Source: Rutidosis leptorrhynchoides (taxonomy: Eukaryota; Streptophyta; Magnoliopsida; Asterales; Asteraceae). From it: DNA of 64,000 nt. The translations under genes were made by a program, and so were the position numbers. The stretch spans positions 155,382,001 to 155,446,000 of the forward strand of contig NC_092338.1 in the NCBI RefSeq assembly GCF_046630445.1, given 5' to 3'. Positions within the stretch are counted from its first letter, which is position 1; each line of letters begins with the position of its first letter. The notes below the pieces were generated by a model, which worked only from the letters and a program-made list of their open reading frames with translations, was not told where the DNA came from and did no database searches. Of the stretch, positions 35,051-48,938 are shown piece by piece.

Positions 35051-35894
35051 GACCAACTAACTAGGCTGCAAATGCAATATTTAACAATTTGTAACACATT
35101 TTATATAACTCTAAAGTATTCTATTTTCAAAATAAATAAAAAAATTCGTGAGAAGCTCGAACTTCAAAGCACACATCAACTCGTGATCAGAGCTAAAGAG
35201 ACCAACATTTTAAATACATATGAAAAATACATAACTATAAGTTAACTATGAATATGATTTTAAATACCAAAGCATTTGAAATACTACGAGTAAATGATTT
35301 GAAATCCTAGGATTTATAATCTTATATCTTTTTGCTTCAAATTTTTATATAAAAATTTCAAAGTACTAACCCCGGATCTTTTTTTGATTTCAAATTCAAT
35401 AAACTACTGCTAATGTCAAAACAAAGACCAAAATAATGTGTATCAAAAATCACAACATAGAAATACGTACATTTACAATAGTCAAAATATTCTAGTATAA
35501 AACTTACGATATTGAATAGCGAAATTGATAAGCTTGCTCTACATAATAAAGGAACTTAAAATACATACATTTATAATAAATTTCGAGTAGAGATCTTAGG
35601 CAAGGAATTGAAATTAAAAACCTTAGAACTCTAGTACAAAATTTATGTAAGGAATTAAATAAGTAAAAGGTTAGATCGAAACGAACACAAAAATAAAGCA
35701 CGTGAATTTGTTTTTTTTTATTTTAAAAATAATGCACTTGAATTTGTTTTTTTCTTTTGTATATAGAAAAGAAAAGAGAATTGTTTGCCGGAGAATTAAG
35801 GAAGTGTAGGAGAAAACACAAAAATAGGCCATTTATAAATGAAAGATTTTAAAATCCATGCCATATTCAAAAATTTAGAAATCTAGTTTATGAA
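35051..35894. other. Intergenic, nothing recognised
   Basis: AT-rich sequence without clear genes or repeat ends. Confidence 0.5.
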
Positions 35895-35903
35895 TTTTCA
35901 AAA

Positions 35904-37343
35904 GGGAAAATGGCCCGAAAATGTAACATATTTTATCAAATTTGCCAATAAAGGTAATATGACTTTTCTAGATGCCCGAAAAGGATAACGTGTTTCAATT
36001 TTTGCCCGAAAAGGATTATGTTCTGAAAAAGTGTGAAATTGAAGGTAATATTGTCAAATTCATTAACAATCGTTAGTGATATTTCGTTAAGTGCAATCTC
36101 TTTTAAAAATAACAAAATTAAGCAATCTCTTTTACAAATTTTCTCAACTTTGTTCCTTAAAACATATATCATATTACATATTCAGTTCCAGGATTCACAA
36201 AACTTAAAATGATATTCAAAGCTTGAAGCTACTGTTTGTGATCATCATCATCCTCACAATTTCACACTTAATTCGAAAACCTGCAAATGCAAATAAAAAC
36301 TTAATACAAAATAAATCAAGATTAAAAATCTAACTAAATTCAAATCAACAATTTTTTAACAAATTAAAGTACACCATCGAGTAGATCAAGAGCATTGAAA
36401 CATTGAAACAAAGAAAATGAACCCCAAATAAATTAATGCTAGTAAAACAATACATAATCAAAATCAAAATTAAACACAATAATAGTAAAACACTAAATAA
36501 AAAATCCTTATCATTATAAGCCTGAAACTAAATCGAGATAAATTCAAAATTATGTTCAAAATGCGATTTCATCAAAATCACGTCACTTTCATAGCAATTA
36601 AACTTTCTAATAACTCAAAAACAAAATATCTGTACATAACAAAATCTTAAATTGCAACATTTATATTTTTGATTTCTTGATTTTGATGACTCCATTTCAT
36701 ATAAATCGAACGAAGATCTAGATCTGCATCTGCGGTGGTCGATGCAATCCCCGCCGAAGACGGAAAGGACAATCGGACCCCGACTATGGTTGCCGACACC
36801 ACTTTAAATCGAACGAAGATCCTGGGTCTGTGTTTCTTGCTATAACGATGAACACGATGTAATGCCAGTGATTTAATTTTTAAAATCTAGATTTGAACAC
36901 GATGAACACAATGAACACGATGAACATCAATTTTGGGGACGGGGTTTGAATTCAAGTTTCAAGAACATCACTTTATATTGGACTCATAAATCTGCATCTG
37001 TGAGTGTGTAGATGGAAGGAGCTCAAATGTGATGTTTTAATTGATAATGTGAACACCAATTTATATTGGACTTATAATTTAATTTATAAATCTAAATCAA
37101 ATAAATGATGGTGGGGAGTTAACGAAAATTTGTCCCTTACATCCCAAGCTGAGCACTTAACGAAATTTCACTAACGATCGTTAATGAATTTGACAATATT
37201 ACCTTCAATTTCACACTTTTTCAAATCATAATCCTTTTCGGGCAAAATTTAAAACACGTTATCTTTTTCAGGCATCTGGAAAAATCATATTACCTTTACT
37301 GGTAAATTTGGTAAAATATGTTACCTTTTCGGGCCATTTGCCC
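35904..37343. mobile_element. Mutator-like non-autonomous element, 1440 bp
   Basis: A perfect 9-bp target duplication TTTTCAAAA (35895-35903 and 37344-37352) flanks terminal inverted repeats of about 200 bp that start GGGAAAATGGCCCGAAAA and GGGCAAATGGCCCGAAAA. The TIRs contain repeated GCCCGAAAAGGATAA-type units. No transposase frame lies inside. The interior holds a less AT-rich stretch (about 36700-36850) with a repeated AAATCGAACGAAGATC, possibly captured host sequence. TIR length and 9-bp TSD fit MULEs. Confidence 0.88.
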
Positions 37344-37495
37344 TTTTCAAAATCGTCATACTTTTCAAATACTCCAACCAAACTTATTATTATATGAAAT
37401 TTTAGTTACAAATCCCATAAAATCCCATCGAAATCTCCCAAATGCCACGTTGAAATATTTTGATAAAAAATAATGAAACGGTATTTATGCAATAT

Positions 37496-37814
37496 CACTA
37501 TAAGAAAAAAAGGACTTTAGTGACAAATTGACAATGGCTATTCATAAAAAAAAAAACAGTAAATTGGTCACTAAATCAAGTTAATGATTAAAATAGGCTG
37601 GTCATTCTCGTCACTATGGATCCGACACAAAACTCTATTAAAGACAAAAATATTAAAATTGGTCTCTATAATGACCATTTTATTTTGTCACTAATATCGT
37701 AAACTAATTAAAACTTAATGACGTCCTTTTTAATGGTTAGTAAATAGCATTATTAGTGATCAAATAATGGGTGGTCACTAAAAGATAGTTAGAAATGACC
37801 ATTTTTTTGTAATG
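37496..37814. mobile_element. Miniature CACTA element, 319 bp
   Basis: It starts CACTATAAGAAAAAA and ends TTTTTTTGTAATG (the inverse of CATTAC, one change from CACTAC), with TAT on both sides (37493-37495 and 37815-37817). Many GGTCACTA/TAGTGAC units lie near both ends, as in CACTA subterminal repeats. Confidence 0.75.
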
Positions 37815-38201
37815 TATGTTATGCAGTGGGGTAAATAAGCAAGCGTCTCAAAGTAATAGTCATATCAGAAGCGTTTGGTCGGACTTTAATGCTGCTTTGA
37901 TACTACTCTTACGAATTCGACGAAAATTTACTGGAAAAACGACAGAACCAGATTCACAGGCGATGTGTCATATAGATACATGCCAAATTTTGATGGATTT
38001 ATTATCAGTATACCGGTTAGTTAAATCTTGTGCTATTGAAACCCTGAAATTAACGAATTCTTATAATAGTTACTTTTTTGAGTGCTATGTGCAGGTTTCT
38101 CTTACAATGCAAAAATTGTCGGAGGTAATATTGGAATTTAGGTTTTGCAAATGAACATATAAATGATATTAAACGTTCCATAATTTCTAGTCCAGCGTAA
38201 T
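37815..38201 (+). other. Unrecognised stretch with a 112-codon frame
   Basis: A frame at 37816-38154 encodes MLCSGVNKQASQSNSHIRSV and on to EVILEFRFCK. Composition is less AT-biased than its surroundings and it could be a host exon. I do not recognise it, and the MULE, CACTA and LINE insertions around it make a complete gene unlikely. Confidence 0.25.
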
Positions 38202-38299
38202 AAACATTACTGAGTATACAAACAACAAATGAATTAAGAAAAAAAGTTTTCTTGATTTGAAGGAAAGAAATATAGAAATGAGAGAGAGCGACGACGAGC

Positions 38300-40677
38300 A
38301 ATGGTGTCCCGAGGAATGCGGCGGCGACGTATGGAGGCGGTAACGGAAGGAACAACGGCTACTACTCAACAAGGGTATTCGGACAACATCTAACCTCCTT
38401 CTTCTTCTACAACTTTCCAATTACATGGACGGTTCCCGATCTATGGAAGGTATTCAAACTGAAAGGTAACGTATGAGATGTATACATCGCAAGAAATCCG
38501 TTAGCCAAGAGTGGATTAAGATATGGTTTTGCGAGATTTGAAGGAATAACAGATGCAGATTTCTTTGCCACAAAACTCAGCAATATTCAGATCGGTGATA
38601 CATGGCTAAGAGCATACAAGGCTAATGACAATAACCATAAAAACCCTAACCATAGATATCAATCTACACACCATCCTACAAAAACCCCAGCCAAATCCAA
38701 CCATTCCATTCTCTTTAACCTAAACAAAACTAATCCCACAAAACATAACCCGTCACCCCAAACAACTCCTTTAGAGATGGAAGAAATTTTAACGATGTAA
38801 TTAGAGGTCAGAAGCATGAAAACAAAACTGTTTCGAATGGCAGATTAGTCTCACTTGAAAGTGATGAAATAAATAAAGAGCTCTCCAAAAAGGCTCTTGT
38901 GGGTGAGCTAAAATTGTTGGAAACTTTGGGCTAATTACAGATACTAGGCGAACAAGAAAGTCTCACAAAATTCTCCATTAAAAATCTTGGTGGTTTTGAC
39001 GTAATGTTCATGTTTGAATCAGAGAAAGCTGTTGAGAACATAGTAAACAAGGAGGATCATGGAATTAAAAAGTGGGTACAAGGCTTAAAGCATTGGAAAC
39101 CTAATGTTCTCAACTCAGGAAGAATAACTTAGGTAGGGATACATGGAATGCCAGTCTCTCATTGGAATGTTGGAAGTTTCAAAAGAATCGCGAGTTGGTT
39201 TGGTCCGATGATCGACATCGAAAATTGTAATATAGTTGGGTCAAATCAAAATCTAATCACTGGAAGGGTATTAGTCAAGGTTCGTAATTCCAATTTCATC
39301 CACGAGATGGTAAGGGCCAAAGTAAACGATACAATAGTCTACATCAGAGTTATGGAAGAACTAAACGATGTTATCGAACTAGAACTCAATGAAGAAGATG
39401 ATGATGGAAGTATAAACAGTTCAATTGATGATGATGACATCATCATTCCCTCAGACGATGAAGATTTTTCGAAAACACATATTCCGGTTGGAAAAAAATC
39501 TCGGGCGAATTTGGAAGACCAATCATCAAGGTGTCTTGAAAAGAGATAAAACTTTAGTCAGGGCAATAATGAAGGTCAATCATCCAAGAAAACTGTCGAC
39601 CAAAGTAAAGATAATGTTGTTTCCCTAGAAAAGTCGACAAAGATGAAGAGTCCTGAAGCAGAAGTCACGAAAAAGGTTAGTCCATCGTTAACTCAAAAAT
39701 CACTCAGTCCATCTGGGCCGAATAAACATAAAAAGGAAACACCCTTGAGCCCAATAAATACATTTAAAGTCTTAACCACACCCTTAAACTGTGGCCCAAT
39801 AGATGAAATCAATGAACCAAATGTGAACACACATAGCCCAATCAGAATCACTAAACTCTTTGAAAAAACTCCCATTAGCCCAAACCAAAAATTTACACCA
39901 ATCGACACAATCCAAACACCAAAATTTTAATCTCCGACCCCAAACATGTTAAACCCGTCCCTTAATTATAGCCCATCACCAAAACCCGTTTCAATAAACC
40001 CAAACCAAGAAGACAGCCCAAACCACACCCATGTTCCGGAAAGCCCAATAAACCTTTCAAACCCATACCACACAAAAAACATACAATCCAAAACCATCCT
40101 AAACCAAAACCTTAACACCACCACAAGCCCAATTCACATACACAACAATGTTCCAAAAAATACCAGCACCTCATCACATCAGAACCAAGACAAACAATCT
40201 CATATCAACCCTAATAACCGTCCCATCGAGATCAGTTCATGCACACAACTTCCAAAACCTCAAAACAAACCATCAAAATCCTCATTACAGTCCCATACCC
40301 AAAATCGAACTACAAAATCCAAAACACCATCCTCAAACCTAAAACCCATTCAGAACCAAACCTGCCAAAAACCAATCCCAAAATCCGGGAAAAAAAAAAA
40401 GAAAAGAAGATCAAACACAACAAACACAAATAAGAAGTAATGGAATTTGATCTTGGGATGGAAGACATCATCCCGAATTGTAAACCTCAAAAATACAGCC
40501 AGGAAGAAAAACACAAACCTTCAGAATGCAATTCCTAAGATCACAATCCCGAAAGCTGCAAGTAAGTTAAAAGCTACTAGTAGGAAATCTAATGATAACT
40601 CTTTGAGCAGTGTCGGGATAAAAGAATTTGGCAACAAACTTGGGGTGAGTTGGGGTGAAAATCCCCAATAACTCATC
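38300..40677 (+). pseudogene. LINE ORF1 with RRM, decayed
   Basis: RRM motifs are readable: FFFYNFP (RNP2, about 38405) and RYGFARF (RNP1, about 38520), with a TGA between them. A second conserved domain follows (LLETLG... then VGIHGMPVSHWN at about 39138), an Asp/Glu-rich stretch (39400-39470), and a Pro/Asn/Ser-rich tail with Lys-rich end (39640-40440). Stops and frame changes break it into several frames. The domain order equals that of the intact LINE ORF1 at 61581-63167. Confidence 0.75.
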
Positions 40678-43600
40678 TGAAATGACCCGTCCTAATCCAT
40701 CTGAACGAATACATTACATTTGATTACATCACGAGGTACTTGACCTCTATATGATACATTTTACAAACTTTGCATTCGTTTTTAAAAGACAAACTTTCAT
40801 TACATCGAAAGTTGACGGCATGCATACCATTTCATAATATATCCAAACTATAAATGACTTGATAATAATCTTGATGAACTCAATGACTCAAATGCAACAT
40901 CTTTTGAAATATGTCATGAATGACTCCAAGTAATGTCTCTAAAATGGACAAATGCACAGCGGAAGATTTCTTTCATACCTGAGAATAAACATACTATCAA
41001 GTGTCAACCAAAAGGTTGGTGAGTTCATTAGTTTATCATAAACGATTATTTTCATCATTTTAATAGACCGCAAGATTTTTATTTCCAATTCTCATAAATA
41101 TACGTCCCATGCATAGAGACAAAAATCATTCATATGGATTGAACACCTGGTAACCGACATTAACAAGATGCATATAAGAATATCCCCTATCATTCCGGGA
41201 AATCCTTCGGACATGATAAAAACGAATTCAAAGTACTAAAGCATCCGGTACTTTGGATAGGGTTCGTTAGGCCCAATAGATCTATCTTTAGGATTCGCGT
41301 CAATTAGGGGTGCACTAATTCTCAAAATTAGTGATGTTCCCTAATTCTTAGATTACCAGGCTAAAAGGGGCATATTCGACTTCGATCCATTCAACCATAT
41401 AATGTAGTTTCAAGTACTTGTGTCTATTTCATAAAACAGTTATAAAAGCGCATGTATTCTCAGTCCCAAAAATATATATTGCAGAAACATTTAAAAAGGG
41501 AGCAAATGAAATTCACCATACTGTATTTTGCAGTAAAAATACATATGACGTCATTGAACAAGTGTAGGGTTGGTCTCGAATTCACGAACCTATATTATTC
41601 ATATATTTATTAAAGCATATACTTGTAATCGAACAAGTTTAGATATTATTATTAATTGTTATAATGGTTTTTCGGAGAAACTTTAGCCGATGAGAAACAA
41701 AGTTGCTGATAAGCTTACTACTAATGTGGTGAAATATAAACGGTTTTTCGATAACGATGATGAAAGGCAAGCTTATATATCGAAGTTATAATAAGGCTTA
41801 TCCGAATGAAAAGTCGAAGTTGATTTGTTAGAGCTGTGACAAAATAGGCTACTTTGGAAAGGAATTGCAAAGTTATTTTCGGTAATAACAAAGTCAAAGG
41901 AGCTAGCACGGATACGTTTTAAACGTTTACTTAGGTTCCGAGTGTTTTCAGGTGCATAACTATATGCATAAATCTTTCCTTCTGTAGATGAGATGCAGTT
42001 GGTTCATCCTCTTGATTGAGGTGTTTTCAAGAATCATGAAAGGTTTGAACGCAGATTGTAATCGTCAAGATACAAATGAGGTTTAGGATGAAATCAAGTG
42101 GCAAACTTGAAGAATTGTTTAGTTTCATATGTTATAATCAATATTTTAATTCATTTTAATTGTCTAATATTGGTAGTCCACAGTTAGCAGTTCAATAATT
42201 TAATATATAATATTCGAATTAATTAATATGTATCGTGACCCGTATACATGTCTCAGACTCGATCACAACTCAAAGTATATATATTATTGTAGAATCAACC
42301 TCAACCCTGTATAGCTAACTCAAGCATTACTGCATATAGAGTGTCTATGGTTATTCCAAATAATATATACAGATGCGTCGATATGATATGTCAAAACATT
42401 ATATACGTGTCCCGATATTTAAAGTGCGTAAAATAAATAACAGAAATTAAATGACGATAAATAAAATTGAGAGAATATAAATTGCGATAAATAAATTGCG
42501 ATAAATAAATGTAATACGGAATTAACAGTTAGCTAGGAACAGTTAGCTAGGATTTTGTTAGCGTGGTTTCTTAACAAAATTTCTCATATTTAATTTGTTT
42601 GTTTCTAACAAATTTTATTTTGTCAAATGTTTTCTTCATTATACCACTTGTTGGATTCTGATAGGTCAAAATCTAAATATGAAATTGAATGAAAATGGTT
42701 ATTCTGCGGTGAACGGATACGTATATCTGTGGATGTAAGTGGGATAGTAAATGACTGTTGTATCAGATTCGAAGAATGTACAGTGTAACTTATTAATGTG
42801 AAATTTAAATATTCTTCGGGTATTACCTACCCGTTAAAATATTTTCACCATTAACAGTTTGTACAAAAGAATTTGTAATTACAATCTTTATGAAAACATA
42901 TATACATATATATTTTCTTCAGATGTAATCATGGATTTAACGAGTTAATATACTATTAAACTCATTTGATTTTAGGTTTGAGCTGGAATAAATAATCTCT
43001 AAAACTTTTAGAAACCACATATTCTTCGCAGAATATTTCTTCAATGAAGTTATGAATTAATACTTCATCGTTCATTGTTATTGGTACTCCTTGGTATCTA
43101 TGGTGCATATGACGTTGATGTTCGTGTGACAGATTGTGAAGTTGGGGGTTTGCGATGCGGTTGTTGTTGGTGATGGTAATGGTACTGTTGGCGTTGGTGA
43201 TGGTGGTACTGATTATGCTGCTGGTGCTGCTGCTGGTGTTTGTAACCTTTGCACCATATTCTCCAAAGCCACTACCCGAGCGCGAAGCTCGTTGACTTCT
43301 TCTATTACACCGGGGTGATTGTCGGTTCGGACGAGCGGATAAATATGATCTAGAATTTGGTATAGTATATAATCGTGACGAGATACCCTGGAAATGAGAG
43401 AGAAAATGGTGTTTCAGACAGGTTCGCCGGTAAGTGCTTCAGGTTCTTCGCCAAGAGGGCAATGTGATGGATGAAAAGGATCACCTTCGTCGGTGGTGGT
43501 TCGATGGACTTTAAACGAAAACAACAATGACATTCAAGAAGGTTTCGGTATTGGTGTTTGTTAGGTGACGGTTCTAAGTGATGAAGTGGTGATTGACATC

Positions 43601-44936
43601 TCGTCCGAAACAAAAAGAAGTACAGCAGCAGTCTCCAAAGCTCTTTTTCTTGGCTTGGTGGTTTGGATTTTTTTTTTTGGTGGTTCACGAATATTTTAAA
43701 TGGCGGGTTTGAAGGTGGTCGTACAATATAGTAACAGAATGTACCGGTCGATGATGGTGATCACTAGTAACCGAACTAAGTAGTATGTGGGTTTCTAAAC
43801 TGCAGGTGGTGGTGAACCATGGTGTTTACAAGGGTTCGTGGGTGTGGTGGTCGTGGGTGGCGTGGTGTGAAGGTGTTAATCGTGGTGGTTGTTAGGGTTT
43901 GAGCTAGATATTGGTGGTGATATAGTGGAGTATGGTGACAACGTTGGTGGTTGTGGCGATCGATTCTCATGGTGGTGATTAGTTTATGATGGTGGTCGAT
44001 GGCCGGTTATGGTGCTCAAAAGAAAGAAGAAGTGAAATTGGTTGATTAATTATGGGATATGAGAGGTTAGAAGGAATGGTAAATCACACGAGCATATGGG
44101 TATAAATATATCTAGATCATATGTTAAAGTTAACAACAACAAAGAAGTACACTAACACAATTAAATATTTTATAATAAAGTTTACATATTCTCAATCATA
44201 TGCAGTAATATGAATTGAAAACATTGTCAATACTTAAATTATTCAAGTCACGGATGAATATACTGCTCTGACACTTTATATTATTAGACTAATTAATAGT
44301 TATAATAGAATATGTACTCTTCGGTGAAACAAATCAAAATATACTGTAATTATTAAATATTAATTGAACTGAGTTTGTAACTTTAAAAGCACACAATTTA
44401 CAATAGGTTTAATAAAGCCAACTCATAGCTTCCTTTAAAGATATGTGTAAGTATTCCTTTTCGGTTAAGAACTTTTATGAAATCTTAAGTAAGATAAGAA
44501 TGGCTATGGACATGTAACTCAAAAGCATTCGTGTCTTGCGGTGAATTAAAATAAATTCACTAGTGAAAAGGGGTAGGGTAAAACTTTTTACTCGTTGATG
44601 TGTAATGGGTATAATATACCCATGGAGGATAAAATTCGACCGGCAAACTCATGATACTATTCAAGTATTGTGATATTAATAGAGAAGTAAAGTTTTAATT
44701 TACCACGTTTATGATTTGAGTTGTTTATATTATTTCCAATTATAATTTAAATTATTATATATATTTACAAATAGTTGTTCGTGAATCGTCGAAAATAGTC
44801 GAAGGTCAATTGAATATATGAAACAGTTCAAAAATTTTGAGACTCAATATTACAGACTTTGCTTATCGTGTCAAAAAATATTAAATCGTATCGAGAGTTT
44901 GGTTTAAAATTAGTCGAAATTTTCCGGGTCACTACA
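40678..44936 (-). mobile_element. Solo LTR, 4259 bp, between LINE ORF1 and ORF2
   Basis: The minus strand runs TGTAGTGACCCGGAAAATTT (44936) to GGACGGGTCATTTCA (40678). Flanks are TCATC (40673-40677) and TCATG (44937-44941), a 4/5 match. Blocks near 40690-41560 and 42230-42400 match the other long LTRs of the window. Two coding-like stretches sit inside: about 41665-42140 and 43130-43380 (see findings). No gag-pol is present. Confidence 0.8.
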
Positions 44937-44973
44937 TCATGCTACCATAATGCGTACGATTTTAAGGTTATTA

Positions 44974-47013
44974 ATGGAGATTTTATCTTTCAATATTCGA
45001 GGTTTTAAGAAAAACGATAGATCAGAAAAGTAAAATAAGTTGGTTCAGAAGATTGAGAATAACGAAAAAACCTAATGTAGTTGCAATCAAAGAATCAAAA
45101 TGCAACGAAGTTTCAGACTCATGGAATCCATATGGGGTGACACAGATTTCAATTTCATTCAAAAACCAAAAATAGGAAAATCAGGTGGTATGTTTTTAAT
45201 ATGGGATACAAATGTATTTACAGTCACAGAAGTGGTGAGGGGTAAGTTTTATCTAGCCATTAAAGGAAGATGGAAAGACAATCAAAAGGATACAATCATC
45301 ACAAACGTTTACGGGCCACATAATGATGTCGAGAAAAAGGAAATGTGGGTGAAACTTGAAAGTCTTATGGAAATCAAAGAAACCGAATGGGTGTTATGTG
45401 GGGACTTCAACGAAGTCAGTAACGAAGAGGAAAGACTAAATTGTGATTTTGTTGAATCATGTGCAAAACGCTTCAATTATTTTATTGATCAAACTTAATT
45501 GATTGAAATCCCTTTAATTGGTAAGAAATATACAAGAATAAGTGATAACGGGATGAAACTAAGTAAACTAGATCACTTTTTAGGTTCGGAATGTTTTTTA
45601 CAAGAATGGGGGGATCTTTCGGTCACTGCACTCGATGCAATACTTCAGACCATTGCCCGATTGTTCTTAGTGATACAAATATTGATTTCGGACCAAAACC
45701 GTAAAGATTTTGACATATGGTTCGACAACAAAGACGTTGAGCAGGTTATCGTGGAAGCATGGAATAAGATAGTTATGGGATCTAGAGATGATTGTAGATT
45801 TAAATACAAGATGAAAAATGTGAAGAATGCGCTTAGAAGTTGGAGTAAGGAACAGTATGGTGATCTAGATATTACTCTAAATAAGGCGAAAGAAAAGGCA
45901 AATGAATTAGAAAAGAAAGCAGAAATTATTCAGTTAAATGATGCTGAAAAGGAAGAATGAGTTGTTCCGAGAGGTATGTGGTTGAAAAAAGAGAAAGAAA
46001 AGGCATTAATGTTAAAGCAAAAAGCGAGAGTCAAATGGGCGATAGACGGGGATGAAAACTCGAAACTTTTCATAGAACGATAAAAAGAAACTGTTCAAAG
46101 TCGAATATCAGTGGCTTATTTGTCAATGGTATTTGGCAAGAACGTCCGGAAATAATTAAAAACGAAGTTCTAACTCATTTCAAAAAAAATTCGAAAACCA
46201 ACAGAATGCAGCTTCAAATATTATTGGGCTTGATAGTCTCGTTTTAACAATCTCAGCCCACTAGATGTAGCAAATCTTGAAGGCCCAATCTCCAAAACCG
46301 AAATATGGGAGGCAATCAAAAACTGTGAAGATTCTAAAGCCCCGAGGCAGGATGAATTTAATCTCAAATTCTACAAATTATTTTGGTGGCTTATCAAGGA
46401 TGATCTCAAAAAAGCGATTGATTGGTTTTGAAAAAAACAATTCCATTTCAAAAGTATGCAACGCCTCATTTATGAACTTGATCCAGAAGAAAAGTGATCC
46501 CATTGGACTTAATGATTTTCGTCATATTAGTCTAATAGGACGCTACTACAAAATTCTTGCCAAAATCCTTTCAAACCGAATCCGAAAAATCATTCACAAG
46601 GTTGTTGGGCACGAACAAAGTGCATTCATAAAAGGCCGACAAATTCTTGACGGGATCTTAATTGCAAATGAGACGATTGAAGAAAGAAAAAGTAAAAAAG
46701 CCAAATGTTTAATCTTCAAAGCTGATTTCGCAAAAGCTTTCGATAGTATCAATTGGTAATTCCTTAGAGAAGTAATGAAGGCAATGGGATTTGGGGAGAA
46801 GTGGATAGCATGGATCATGAATGTCTTAAATACGCTTCCATTTCTATTCTAGTTAACGGTTCCCCTACAAAAGAGTTTAACCTTGAAAAGCGTGCGCCAA
46901 GGAGACCCACTTTCGCCTTACTTATTCATTATCACGACTAAAGGTCTAAATCTACTAATAAAAAAAGCTCTTGAAGTCGGAATCTATAAAAGGTGTTGAA
47001 GTTGACCGAGACA
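44974..47013 (+). pseudogene. LINE ORF2, first part: endonuclease and start of reverse transcriptase
   Basis: Starts MEILSFNIRGFKKND (44974). Endonuclease motifs include GGMFLIWD, NVYGP and CGDFNEVS (about 45400). Reverse-transcriptase motifs follow: LISLIGRYYKI-like (HISLIGRYYKIL), QSAFIKGRQILDG (about 46617-46655) and FKADFAKAFDSINW (46720-46756), then a TAA. Several stops and frame changes are present. It is cut at 47013 by a solo LTR with target duplication AGACA. Confidence 0.88.
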
Positions 47014-48858
47014 TGTGACAACCCGGAAATTTTCAACCAAATTTAAACTTTATCTTTATATTATTCTGACACGATAAGCAAAGTTTGTTAAGTTGAATCT
47101 CAAGAATTTTAAACTGTGTCCATACATTTAGTTAAACCTCGACCAAGTTTCAACGATTCACGAACCATTAAATTGAACGAACATGATTATATATGTATAT
47201 GTGTATATATTATAACTTGAAAACATTAACAAAGTATTAGGCATATAATACTTTATATAAACGTATTTGTTTCAAAATATATTCTAATAGTTATCAACGG
47301 AATTAGAAGATAATATCAAATGACTGATTTATCAGATACATTGTGATATGATTACGGGTCTATGTTATGAGGTCCACTGTGATTTAGAAATCTATTCTTT
47401 TTGACAACATTCGGAAAATGGTAAAGTGATTTATAAGTAAGAACGTGGAGTGTAAATAACTTTGATGTTGGATATCGACAAGTTAAGTAACTCGACATTT
47501 TTCATTAAGATGATTTCATACGTTTATTTAACCTTTGGACTTTATCCCATGCTTCACCAACAGACTGTAATTTAAAAACTTGAAACCTATTATGAATATA
47601 TATGATTCTACTTTTCTAAAACGTTTTATGATATAACGATTTCCATTATTTTAACCTTTAAACAAAATAATTCTTAAATATATTTAGTTTTGGAAAACAA
47701 AATTATCATATTTATTTGATTTAGTTTCAAACGTACAAAAACGTTTTCAGTTTAAAAAGAACTTTATTATTAAAATGTATATAACTTTTATAAATATCTA
47801 GAATCACTTTTGACAACTCATTACTTAACCAGTATGATAAAGATAACGATATTTATATTTTATTTTATTAAGTATATATAACGATTTAAATTAATATTAT
47901 ATATATTTATACACGTATTATACGTACATAGTTTTATACTTTTACTATACTTAAACTTTACGTTTACTTTATTTTTACTTTACTTTAACTTTAATAATTC
48001 ACTTTAATAATTCATACTTTAATAATTCACTTTAATAATTCATACTTTAATAATTCATACTTTAATAATTCACTTTAATAATTCATACTTTAATAATTCA
48101 CTTTAATAATTCAAAAATCTATTATAAATATAATTCAATAGGTTTCATTATTTCATAGAAACTTGAAAATATTTTCTCTAAACTCTCTCAATCGATTTAC
48201 ATATATATATATTTACTCCGTATTATTTCAAGATATTATTAGTATACATAAAATATTACGACGGAGTGCTGTCCGAGTGATTTCGAAATTGTTTTTCGAG
48301 CGGGATAGAGCTAAGAAAATTATGGGTTATAGCTATGGAGGTTATGGGTATGGTTCGGGAGTATTGCTCGTAAGTCAAACTAGTGTTTATCATCTCAATA
48401 TTGAATCTTAATATTGATACGTGAGTACTCATAATTTAATTTTTATATATTAATAGTGTATTCCTGACTAGTGCTCAAGAATATAGGATTATGCATGCTT
48501 GTACTTTTGATATTGCCATTAGATAGGATATGTTGAATCCTGAATTAGTTACGTATGTAGTTGAGATAAGGTATAAAATATGCATGTCGTTGGAAAGCTA
48601 GCGAAAAATTAAGAACTTTTCATTTAGATATCGAATGGTTTCGATGAACGGATTTGAAGTTATAGTCAATTGAATTTTTGTATTATTATTAAAAATGATT
48701 ATTATTATCGTCGTTATTATCGCCGTTCTAGTTTTATATTATTATTACTATTATCATTATCAATAAAAGGAATTATCATTAAAAATTGTTATTTTTATTA
48801 TTATTACTATCGTTATTATCGTTAAAGTTATAATTAGTATTATTATTATTATTATCTA

Positions 48859-48938
<80 letters not shown>

